The position numbers and the translations under genes are program-made. From NCBI GenBank assembly GCA_017380355.1, contig JAFOED010000118.1, positions 1-7,133 on the forward strand: DNA of 7,133 nt, read 5' to 3'. This DNA is from Ruminococcus sp. Its GTDB lineage: Bacteria; Bacillota; Clostridia; Oscillospirales; Acutalibacteraceae. The notes beneath the pieces are model-generated. The model made no database searches and had not been told where the DNA came from. It was given only the letters and a program-made list of their open reading frames with translations. This document shows, piece by piece, positions 1 to 4,369 of the stretch (within the stretch, counting starts at the first letter, position 1; each line of letters starts with the position of its first letter).

Positions 1-119
1 ACCCCATTACTACATTCGAGTCCCTGATGGCTGAATATAGTAAAAGATAATCAGTAACTAAAAGCGGACAAATAAAAAGAAGCAGCAACAAAATGCTACT
101 GCTTCTTTGGTGGGCCATC
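1..119. repeat. Direct repeat copy 1 (119 bp, tRNA-tail flank)
   Basis: Identical base for base to 215-333. It carries the last 12 nt of the CAT tRNA (minus strand, ending in CCA), the tRNA terminator, and a short reverse-oriented tRNA 3'-end fragment at 15-31. The remainder of the tRNA is missing: identity stops right after position 119. The copy starts at the first base of the window, so its true left boundary cannot be seen. It could be a real tandem duplication or an assembly edge effect. Confidence 0.9.
70..107 (-). terminator. Duplicated intrinsic terminator
   Basis: Duplicate of the tRNA terminator at 284-321, with the same 9-bp stem (AAGAAGCAG/CTGCTTCTT read on the minus strand) followed by a T-rich tract. 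It lies beyond the first terminator and no complete gene is seen feeding into it. It may act as a back-up stop or be a by-product of the duplication. Confidence 0.6.
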
Positions 120-145
120 TCGTCGTCGCAAAACCTCTTAATTAC

Positions 146-166
146 AATTCGTTTATTCAACGAATT
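146..166. repeat. Perfect hairpin in the 95-bp inter-repeat segment
   Basis: AATTCGTT at 146-153 and AACGAATT at 159-166 form an 8-bp perfect stem with a 5-nt loop. There is no T-run next to it and no gene on either side, so a function cannot be assigned. Confidence 0.5.
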
Positions 167-192
167 TACATTATTTGGTTTGCTCCTCCTCT

Positions 193-214
193 CCCCAAAA
201 ACATATTTTTGGGG
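193..214. repeat. Perfect CCCCAAAAA/TTTTTGGGG hairpin
   Basis: CCCCAAAAA at 193-201 pairs perfectly with TTTTTGGGG at 206-214 around a 4-nt loop. It sits immediately before repeat copy 2 and GGGGACCCC spans the junction (211-219). It may mark the repeat boundary. It could also be a weak terminator, but no proper T-tract follows the stem on either strand. Confidence 0.5.
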
Positions 215-333
215 ACCCCATTACTACATTCGAGTCCCTGATGGCTGAATATAGTAAAAGATAATCAGTAACTAAAAGCGGACAAATAAAAAGAAGCAGC
301 AACAAAATGCTACTGCTTCTTTGGTGGGCCATC
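215..333. repeat. Direct repeat copy 2 (119 bp, overlaps tRNA 3' end)
   Basis: Exact second copy of 1-119, offset by 214 bp. This copy is continuous with an intact tRNA gene on the minus strand (322-398), so it is likely the parental copy. The 95 bp between the copies (120-214) are unique within the window and contain two perfect hairpins. Confidence 0.9.
284..321 (-). terminator. Intrinsic terminator of the CAT tRNA
   Basis: Read on the minus strand, a 9-bp stem AAGAAGCAG/CTGCTTCTT (313-321 with 291-299) with a 13-nt loop starts directly after the encoded CCA and is followed by TTTATTT. Position and orientation fit termination of the tRNA transcript. Confidence 0.8.
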
Positions 334-398
334 AGGGACTCGAACCCCGGACCAACCGGTTATGAGCCGGTTGCTCTGACCAACTGAGCTAATGGCCC
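322..398 (-). tRNA. tRNA with CAT anticodon (elongator Met or Ile2)
   Basis: The minus strand folds as a complete 77-nt cloverleaf. The acceptor stem is GGGCCAT/ATGGCCC, the D arm GCTC/GAGC, the anticodon stem ACCGG/CCGGT with loop CTCATAA (anticodon CAT), the variable loop TGGTC, and the T arm CGGGG-TTCGAGT-CCCTG. The discriminator is A and CCA is encoded. It is not the initiator: the first acceptor pair is matched and the anticodon stem lacks the run of three G-C pairs beside the loop. A CAT anticodon can mean elongator methionine or, if the wobble C is changed to lysidine by TilS, isoleucine for AUA codons. The loop CTCATAA and the TTAGCTCAGTTGG segment resemble B. subtilis tRNA-Ile2 more than its elongator tRNA-Met as I remember them, so Ile2 is a serious alternative. 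A near-perfect promoter lies just upstream and a terminator follows directly. Confidence 0.95.
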
Positions 399-414
399 CT
401 AGTCAGCAAGGTAT

Positions 415-443
415 ATTATAGCTATTAAGTCGGGCTTTGTCAA
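415..443 (-). promoter_or_regulatory. Consensus sigma-A promoter of the tRNA
   Basis: On the minus strand a perfect TTGACA (438-443) and a perfect TATAAT (415-420) are separated by exactly 17 nt. The predicted start is near 408, about 10 nt before the tRNA 5' end. Such a strong promoter fits a highly transcribed stable RNA gene. Confidence 0.9.
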
Positions 444-469
444 TCAAAAAGTGGAAATTATTGTACTCC

Positions 470-670
470 TTAGTTCGACTTGTTTCTCAGACGCTCGAAG
501 ATTGAGTGGGTGTCACTCTCTTGTTCTTTTGTTTTTTTTTCCACAGTGATGACGATACTGTCACCCTCACATGCGTCTTCTATCAGAACTTTCGGGATAT
601 TTACGTATTCGCCGGATGGCAGCTCCATAACGGCTATATTTTCTTCGATTCTATCTATGATAAGTTTCAT
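470..670 (-). CDS. DUF3006 family small protein
   Basis: This 66-residue protein begins MKLIIDRIEENIAVMEL, the typical opening of DUF3006 proteins: an 'IDRIE' strand, then 'AV' and a short beta-rich domain. The rest is acidic, with 'EGDSIVITVE' near residues 35-44 and a charged helical tail (about 45-66). There is no signal peptide and no membrane segment, so it should be cytoplasmic. The molecular function of the family is not established. The start is supported by GAGGGA about 6 nt upstream. The gene is divergent from the PAP2 gene, with which it shares the 671-792 spacer, and points toward the tRNA, whose promoter begins 27 nt past its stop. No terminator is seen between them, so some readthrough into the tRNA is possible. 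Family assignment is by recalled similarity. Confidence 0.8.
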   Translation of the reverse strand: MKLIIDRIEENIAVMELPSGEYVNIPKVLIEDACEGDSIVITVEKKTKEQESDTHSIFERLRNKSN

Positions 671-694
671 ATCATTCCCTCACTTTCTTTTTTA

Positions 695-723
695 ACTTTA
701 ACTCACGGTTAATAATTTGTCAA
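695..723 (-). promoter_or_regulatory. Putative promoter of the DUF3006 gene
   Basis: On the minus strand TTGACA (718-723, perfect) is followed after 17 nt by TAAAGT (695-700, 4 of 6 to consensus). The distance to the start codon leaves a short leader of about 20 nt containing the GAGGGA site. The weak -10 box lowers confidence. Confidence 0.5.
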
Positions 724-737
724 TCTTGAAATTTTTC

Positions 738-766
738 TTGAATATATCGTGCTTTTTCGGTATAAT
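738..766 (+). promoter_or_regulatory. Promoter of the PAP2/hexapeptide operon
   Basis: TTGAAT (738-743), a 17-nt spacer and a perfect TATAAT (761-766). Transcription would start near 773, leaving about 20 nt before the ATG at 793. It is divergent from the DUF3006 promoter. Confidence 0.7.
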
Positions 767-792
767 TAATATATTAGATGTATGGAGGAACT

Positions 793-1362
793 ATGATAGA
801 TTATATCACCCAGATTGATTTTGCCGTACTCGATTTCATTCAGGCTAATTTACGAGCACCGTGGCTTGACTCGGTGATGGTTCTCCTGAGTACGATAGGC
901 GAGGGCGGTATTATATGGTTTTTGTTCGCTATACCGATGTTGTTCTTTAAGAAAAGTCGTACCTGCGGTGTCGTTATGATACTGTCTATGGGCGTCGTGC
1001 TTTTACTCGGTGAATTCGGACTTAAGAATCTTATAGGTCGTGTGCGTCCGTGTAACGTGAACGCCGAGATTGAAATGCTGGTTAGAAGACCTACGAGTTT
1101 CAGTTTCCCGTCAGGACACACGAGCTCGTCTTTTGCGGCGGCTACTTCTGTGTTTTTATGGAACAAAAAGCTCGGCATCCCTCTTTTAGTGCTTGCGTTT
1201 TTAGTAGCATTCTCACGACTTTACAACTACGTACATTTCCCGACTGATGTACTAGCTGGTATGTTGTTCGGTATTACTGTGTCAGTATTAGTTTACCATC
1301 TTTTCAGACGGTACAAACTTGATAATAAAATCGAGAACCTTAAGTTTTCGAGAAGGGGTTAA
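793..1362 (+). CDS. PAP2-family membrane phosphatase
   Basis: This 189-residue protein carries all three phosphatase motifs of the PAP2 (type 2 phosphatidic acid phosphatase) superfamily. They are K78-x6-R85-P86, P106-S-G-H109, and S141-R142-x5-H148-x3-D152. H109 and H148 are the expected catalytic histidines. Hydrophobic stretches near residues 27-52, 57-74, 110-123, 128-141 and 153-170 indicate a multi-pass membrane protein with a basic C-terminal tail. Bacterial members of this size dephosphorylate lipid phosphates such as undecaprenyl pyrophosphate or phosphatidylglycerol phosphate; the substrate here is unknown. I chose the ATG at 793 because GGAGG (784-788) lies just before it. An in-frame ATG at 778 would be almost leaderless, with no binding site. 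The stop is 2 nt from the next gene, so the two are very likely translationally coupled. Confidence 0.9.
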   Translation: MIDYITQIDFAVLDFIQANLRAPWLDSVMVLLSTIGEGGIIWFLFAIPMLFFKKSRTCGVVMILSMGVVLLLGEFGLKNLIGRVRPCNVNAEIEMLVRRPTSFSFPSGHTSSSFAAATSVFLWNKKLGIPLLVLAFLVAFSRLYNYVHFPTDVLAGMLFGITVSVLVYHLFRRYKLDNKIENLKFSRRG

Positions 1363-1364
1363 TT

Positions 1365-2030
1365 ATGGAGAAACTTAGTATTAAAAAACTTTATGACCTT
1401 GACCACACTATTGCTAAAAGTCTTTTTGAGTCTATCACTTATCCGTGGGAGGCTTTGCCAAAGATTTCAGCATACATTTTAGAACTCGGCGCTACTCTCG
1501 ACAGCGAGAAGTTTGACAAGATTGCTGATGATATCTGGGTAGCAAAGAGCGCTAAGATTGCACCATCTGCTTCTTTAAACGGTCCTCTTATCATCGATGA
1601 GGATGCAGAAGTAAGACATTGTGCATTTATTCGTGGTTCTGCTATTGTTGGTAAGGGTGCTGTTGTTGGTAACTCAACAGAGCTTAAGAACTGTGTTCTT
1701 TTTGATTGTGTTCAGGTTCCACACTATAACTACGTAGGCGATAGTATCTATGGATACAAGTCACACACAGGTGCAGGCGTTATCGCATCTAACTTAAAGA
1801 GCGACAAAACTCTCGTTACAGTTAACTGTGATGGCGAAAAGGTTGAGACAGGTGTTAAGAAGTTCGGTGCAATGATTGGCGACTTCGTTGAGGTTGGCTG
1901 TAACTCTGTTATGAACCCTGGTACTGTAGTCGGCAGAAACTCAAACGTTTATCCGCTTTCATTTGTTCGCGGTTACGTAGAAGAGAATTCTATCTACAAG
2001 CGCCTTGGCGAAGTAGTAGAGAAGAGATAA
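1365..2030 (+). CDS. GlmU acetyltransferase-like left-handed beta-helix protein
   Basis: This 221-residue protein has a helical N-terminal part (about 1-50, with YPWEALPKI at 26-34) and a hexapeptide-repeat left-handed beta-helix (about 55-205). Clostridial relatives are often labelled UDP-N-acetylglucosamine pyrophosphorylase. No nucleotidyltransferase domain is present, so that name is probably misleading. Aligned without gaps to the acetyltransferase half of E. coli GlmU (numbering from memory), R90, K108, H120, Y123 and N143 match R333, K351, H363 (catalytic base), Y366 and N386. N377 is replaced by H134. This suggests a sugar-nucleotide or aminosugar-phosphate acyltransferase; the substrate is inferred. 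AAGGGG (1353-1358) inside the end of the PAP2 gene serves as its ribosome binding site. Codon choice (many GTT, GCT, GGT) resembles that of the ribosomal genes here, hinting at good expression. Confidence 0.8.
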   Translation: MEKLSIKKLYDLDHTIAKSLFESITYPWEALPKISAYILELGATLDSEKFDKIADDIWVAKSAKIAPSASLNGPLIIDEDAEVRHCAFIRGSAIVGKGAVVGNSTELKNCVLFDCVQVPHYNYVGDSIYGYKSHTGAGVIASNLKSDKTLVTVNCDGEKVETGVKKFGAMIGDFVEVGCNSVMNPGTVVGRNSNVYPLSFVRGYVEENSIYKRLGEVVEKR

Positions 2031-2047
2031 ATACTTTATAAAGTAAT

Positions 2048-2079
2048 AAAAGGAGCTGAATTTATCAGCTCCTTTTTTT
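2048..2079. terminator. Bidirectional intrinsic terminator
   Basis: AAAAGGAGCTGA (2048-2059) pairs perfectly with TCAGCTCCTTTT (2065-2076) around a 5-nt loop, followed by T to 2079 on the plus strand. On the minus strand the same stem is followed by TTTTATTACTTT. It lies between the convergent hexapeptide gene and the CobO-like gene and can stop both. Confidence 0.9.
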
Positions 2080-2080
2080 G

Positions 2081-2554
2081 TTATTCTACGTTTATTTTGT
2101 CTGTAAGCTCTGTTATGCGGTTAAACAGTAGCGCAAATTTGTCGTTAAAACTTTCGCCTGTGCATATTACATCTAAGCTGTCAGGTGCATTGGATAGAAA
2201 GTCGTGAACTTCGCTCTCAAGTAGTAGCCCTTTGTTAAGAGCGTCAAAAACTCCGTCAAGAATAAGCATATCGAACTTTTTAGTGAGCACTGTTATAACA
2301 GCGGTATCGAAAAGCTCTCTGAAAATCTTGCTCACCTGAGCTTTGTTTTCAGGATTATCGTCAATGAGGTCGATTCCTACAGGTGCACTTGTGACCGTCA
2401 CATACATAGTTTCAAGGGCTTTTCTGTCGGAAAGCTCGTTTTGTCTGATAAATTCAACGAACAGGACTTTTTTGTCTTTAGAAGCAGCTCTGACGGCTGC
2501 ACCTATTGTACAGCATGTCTTTCCTTTGCCTTCTCCATAGTATAAAGATAACAT
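2081..2554 (-). CDS. CobO/BtuR-like P-loop protein, divergent
   Basis: This protein of 157 residues has the P-loop GEGKGKT at 7-13, then RAASKDKKVLFVEF, the layout of ATP:corrinoid adenosyltransferases (CobO/CobA/BtuR), which attach the adenosyl group to cobalt in cobalamin synthesis. Later family landmarks are present but altered. The usual 'LDE' acidic pair is LDG (99-101), the 'TGR' motif is TGE (132-134), and the final 'vTEm' segment reads ITEL. It is also slightly shorter than typical members. It may therefore be a degraded enzyme or an ATP-binding protein with another role. I prefer the ATG at 2554, because AAAGG lies 9 nt upstream of it; the ATG at 2563 directly abuts that site with no spacing. 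No cobalamin genes are nearby. It converges on the hexapeptide gene. Confidence 0.7.
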   Translation of the reverse strand: MLSLYYGEGKGKTCCTIGAAVRAASKDKKVLFVEFIRQNELSDRKALETMYVTVTSAPVGIDLIDDNPENKAQVSKIFRELFDTAVITVLTKKFDMLILDGVFDALNKGLLLESEVHDFLSNAPDSLDVICTGESFNDKFALLFNRITELTDKINVE

Positions 2555-2575
2555 ATAAATCATCCTTTCAGGCTT

Positions 2576-2604
2576 ATTTTACATCAAAAATTATCGGTTT
2601 GCAA
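2576..2604 (-). promoter_or_regulatory. Putative promoter of the CobO-like gene
   Basis: On the minus strand TTGCAA (2599-2604), a 17-nt spacer and TAAAAT (2576-2581, 5 of 6). The predicted start is near 2569, just before the AAAGG site, which agrees with translation from 2554 rather than 2563. Confidence 0.5.
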
Positions 2605-2655
2605 ATCAATTTATAGTAATCATTAAGCCTATACTATATAATATAGGGGATAATT

Positions 2656-2770
2656 ATGATGAAAAAAAGTGTTTTTTTTACGAATTATGGTACTTGATTG
2701 TGCAGGTGTTATTGTGGTAGCGGCACTTGTTACTGTGTTTATAATTCGCAAAAAGAAAAATAAAGGTTAA
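2656..2770 (+). pseudogene. Short membrane-peptide ORF split at a T8 run
   Basis: ATGATG (2656-2661) follows AGGGG (2645-2649) at good spacing, and a TATAAT-like box lies at 2637-2642. The frame starts MMKKSVFF but stops at 2695-2697. One frame over, MVLDCAGVIVVAALVTVFII (2687-2746) is a convincing single membrane segment, followed by RKKKNKG and a stop at 2768-2770. Seven T instead of eight at 2672-2679 would join both parts into a 37-residue single-pass membrane peptide with a basic tail. It could be a frameshifted gene, a sequencing error in the homopolymer, or a phase-variable peptide. I do not recognise a family. It may equally be a chance ORF. Confidence 0.4.
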
Positions 2771-3019
2771 AAATGAGCTATTTTGTGCTGATTTTTGTGT
2801 ATTTTACAAATTTCTCATAAAAGTTTTCAAACCCGAGCGGGTGTTTCCTGAAAAATTCGTTTTAAAAAATCGGCATATTTTGCTCAAAAAAGTCCGAAAA
2901 ACCGCATAACCATCGCGTTTTTGCGTATTTTAGGCAATTTTTAGTGTTTTGGTGAAAATGCACAAAACATAGTGCGAAAATACATATAATTTTCTACACA
3001 ACAAATTCAAGCGTTTTTA
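2771..3019. other. AT-rich gap without a credible gene
   Basis: No ORF of useful length with a ribosome binding site is visible on either strand. Small inverted repeats occur. ACCC/GGGT lies at 2831-2842. AAAAACCGC (2897-2905) faces GCGTTTTT (2915-2922) with one bulged C, which could be a weak terminator for the short ORF upstream. A 7-bp stem TGTTTTG/CAAAACA lies at 2945-2969. The AT-rich end (2971-3019) may assist the S10 promoter as an upstream element. Confidence 0.5.
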
Positions 3020-3048
3020 TTGATTTTCTATGATATATATAGTATAAT
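3020..3048 (+). promoter_or_regulatory. Promoter of the S10 ribosomal protein operon
   Basis: TTGATT (3020-3025), a 17-nt spacer and a perfect TATAAT (3043-3048), with AT-rich DNA upstream. Transcription would begin near 3055, giving a leader of about 274 nt before rpsJ. Confidence 0.75.
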
Positions 3049-3054
3049 CTCACT

Positions 3055-3328
3055 TGCGTGACTGCAATTGATATGCGATGAAGCGGGAGGTTGCGACCAA
3101 ATGGTCGGTTTTTCCGTGGAGTATGTCCGATTTTAAACCGGGCGAAAGAATACTGATTTGTGTGTGAAATGACATTGGGGTTGCTATGTCATTAGGACAC
3201 CAGAGCGCTTTTCACTATCCGGTTAACACTATGGTTAATCGGTTTTTTAATGGACGGGGTAGAAACACCCGGCAATGTGTAAGGCTTTGAATTACGCCCG
3301 CCAACTAAATTTTTAAGGAGGCGACGAT
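3055..3328 (+). promoter_or_regulatory. Structured S10 operon leader RNA (putative attenuator)
   Basis: This noncoding leader contains four segments that can pair in exclusive ways. They are A, CGGTTT (3106-3111); B, AAACCGGG (3135-3142); C, CCGGTTAAC (3219-3227); and D, GTTAATCGG (3234-3242). A can pair with B (6 bp). B can pair with C (6 bp plus a G-U). C can pair with D to form an intrinsic terminator. Between B and C sits a perfect 8-bp hairpin AATGACAT/ATGTCATT (3168-3175/3186-3193), and GTGA (3164-3167) can pair with TCAC (3212-3215) around it. A smaller hairpin CGACC/GGTCG (3094-3107), followed by five T, comes first. This is the layout of a transcription attenuator. By analogy with the L4-controlled E. 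coli S10 leader, a ribosomal protein is the likely ligand, but that is inference. Confidence 0.65.
3219..3248 (+). terminator. Intrinsic terminator inside the S10 leader
   Basis: CCGGTTAAC (3219-3227) and GTTAATCGG (3234-3242) form a 9-bp stem with one G-U pair and a 6-nt loop, followed by six T (3243-3248). It lies 80 nt before rpsJ and downstream of the only visible promoter, so it would stop the operon unless its 5' arm is sequestered. Confidence 0.75.
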
Positions 3329-3640
3329 ATGGCAGTCAAGGAAAAAATCAGAATAAGACTTAAGGGTTACGATCATCAGCTGGTAGATCAGTCTGCTGAG
3401 CGTATCGTAGCAACAGCTAAGAGAACAGGCGCTAGAGTATCAGGTCCAGTTCCACTTCCTACAGAGAAGCAGGTTGTTACAATCCTTAGAGCTGTCCACA
3501 AGTACAAGGACAGCCGTGAGCAGTTCGAAATGAGAACTCACAAGCGTCTTATCGACATTTTAAGACCGTCAAACAAGACAGTCGAGGCTCTTATGAGCTT
3601 AGAGCTCCCTGCTGGTGTTGAGATCGAGATTAAGTTATAA
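3329..3640 (+). CDS. rpsJ: 30S ribosomal protein S10 (NusE)
   Basis: At 103 residues this is the normal length for S10, a component of the 3' (head) domain of the small subunit; free S10 also acts as the antitermination factor NusE. The signature SREQFEMRTHKRLIDI lies at 62-77, following the extended loop PLPTEKQVVTILRAVHKYK (42-60). The domain is complete from KEKIRIRLKGYD to the C-terminal IEIKL. The ATG is preceded by AAGGAGG (3315-3321) with 7-nt spacing. It is the first gene of the operon and stands behind a long leader. No fusA or tuf gene precedes it, unlike the B. subtilis arrangement. A 77-80 nt spacer with a hairpin follows before rplC. Confidence 0.98.
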   Translation: MAVKEKIRIRLKGYDHQLVDQSAERIVATAKRTGARVSGPVPLPTEKQVVTILRAVHKYKDSREQFEMRTHKRLIDILRPSNKTVEALMSLELPAGVEIEIKL

Positions 3641-3678
3641 TCGCTTAACTTATCCCAACCAACCACAGACAGGATCAC

Positions 3679-3693
3679 GTCGGCACAGCCGAC
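3679..3693 (+). repeat. Hairpin in the rpsJ-rplC spacer
   Basis: GTCGGC (3679-3684) and GCCGAC (3688-3693) form a perfect 6-bp GC-rich stem with a 3-nt loop, about 12 nt before the rplC ribosome binding site. There is no T-run after it, so it is not a standard terminator. It could affect mRNA processing or L3 translation. Confidence 0.45.
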
Positions 3694-3720
3694 CAATAAT
3701 CTAACAAGGAGGAATAGATG

Positions 3721-4353
3721 ATGCAGAAAGCATTAATCGGCAAGAAGATCGGTATGACTCAGATCTTCGACGAAAAGGGAAAAGTTGTTCCCGTAACTGT
3801 TGTTGAAGCAGGCCCATGTGTTGTTTCAATGAAGAAGACAGTTGAGAATGATGGCTACGAAGCTGTACAGCTCGGTTTCGGTGACATCAAACCAAAGCAC
3901 GTTACAAAGCCTTTACAGGGTCACTTCAAGAAGGCTGACGTTGCTCCAAAGAGAACTCTTAAGGAGTTCCGTTTTGATGACTGCTCAGCTTACGAGCTCG
4001 GTCAGGTAATCAAAGCAGATTTATTCGAGACAGGCAACAAAGTAGACGTTACAGGTACAAGTAAAGGTAAGGGCTACGCTGGTGTTATCAAGCGTTGGAA
4101 CTTCTCTAGACTTAAGGAAACTCACGGTTCAGGTCCTGTAGCACGTCACGGCGGTTCAATGGGCGCTTGTTCATCACCATCCAGAGTTTGGAAGGGCAAG
4201 AAGATGGCAGGTCACCTCGGTGCTGAGAAAGTTACAGTACAGAACCTCGCAGTTGTAAAGATTGACGCTGAGAACAACCTCATCGCTATCAAGGGTGCTA
4301 TCCCTGGTCCAAACGGCGGTCTTGTTGTTATCAAAGACAGCGTAAAGGCTTAA
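3721..4353 (+). CDS. rplC: 50S ribosomal protein L3
   Basis: This 210-residue protein has the family opening MQKALIGKKIGMTQIF and the L3 core signature around residues 143-168 (RHGGSMGACSSPSRVWKGKK, then MAGHLG). L3 binds near the 3' end of 23S rRNA, is an early assembly protein, and reaches the peptidyl transferase centre with its long loop (about 115-165). The segment that carries a methylated Gln in E. coli reads GACSSPS here, without that Gln, a substitution I associate with Gram-positive L3. AAGGAGG (3706-3712) is 8 nt from this ATG. The ATG at 3718 is 5 nt away and would add one Met; it cannot be excluded, but the family usually starts with a single Met here. Confidence 0.97.
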   Translation: MQKALIGKKIGMTQIFDEKGKVVPVTVVEAGPCVVSMKKTVENDGYEAVQLGFGDIKPKHVTKPLQGHFKKADVAPKRTLKEFRFDDCSAYELGQVIKADLFETGNKVDVTGTSKGKGYAGVIKRWNFSRLKETHGSGPVARHGGSMGACSSPSRVWKGKKMAGHLGAEKVTVQNLAVVKIDAENNLIAIKGAIPGPNGGLVVIKDSVKA

Positions 4354-4369
4354 GGAAGGAGGAAATAAT

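Noticed and set aside
1..333. CRISPR array or transposon ends suggested by the repeats
   Set aside because: Only two copies, 119 bp long with one 95-bp spacer, no transposase and no short terminal repeats of insertion-sequence type.
322..398. Initiator tRNA-fMet
   Set aside because: The first acceptor pair is matched (G-C) and the anticodon stem lacks the three consecutive G-C pairs beside the loop typical of initiators.
778..792. Upstream in-frame ATG as start of the PAP2 gene
   Set aside because: It lies 12 nt from the -10 box with no ribosome binding site, while GGAGG directly precedes the ATG at 793.
840..1178. 112-codon minus-strand ORF
   Set aside because: It is antisense to the PAP2 gene, which carries clear catalytic motifs; there is no ribosome binding site or recognisable domain.
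2555..2563. ATG at 2563 as start of the CobO-like gene
   Set aside because: The AAAGG site touches this ATG without spacing; the ATG at 2554 has proper spacing.
2773..2820. A 15-residue hydrophobic ORF just after the micropeptide
   Set aside because: Too short, with only a weak AAAGG upstream and no sign of conservation available; probably chance in AT-rich DNA.
3094..3113. First leader hairpin CGACC/GGTCG plus T5 as a full terminator
   Set aside because: The stem is only 5 bp with a short T-run; kept as part of the leader fold rather than as a separate terminator.
3078..3167. A 29-codon ORF inside the S10 leader that could be a leader peptide
   Set aside because: There is no ribosome binding site before the ATG, the composition is unremarkable, and the same bases are better explained by RNA pairing.
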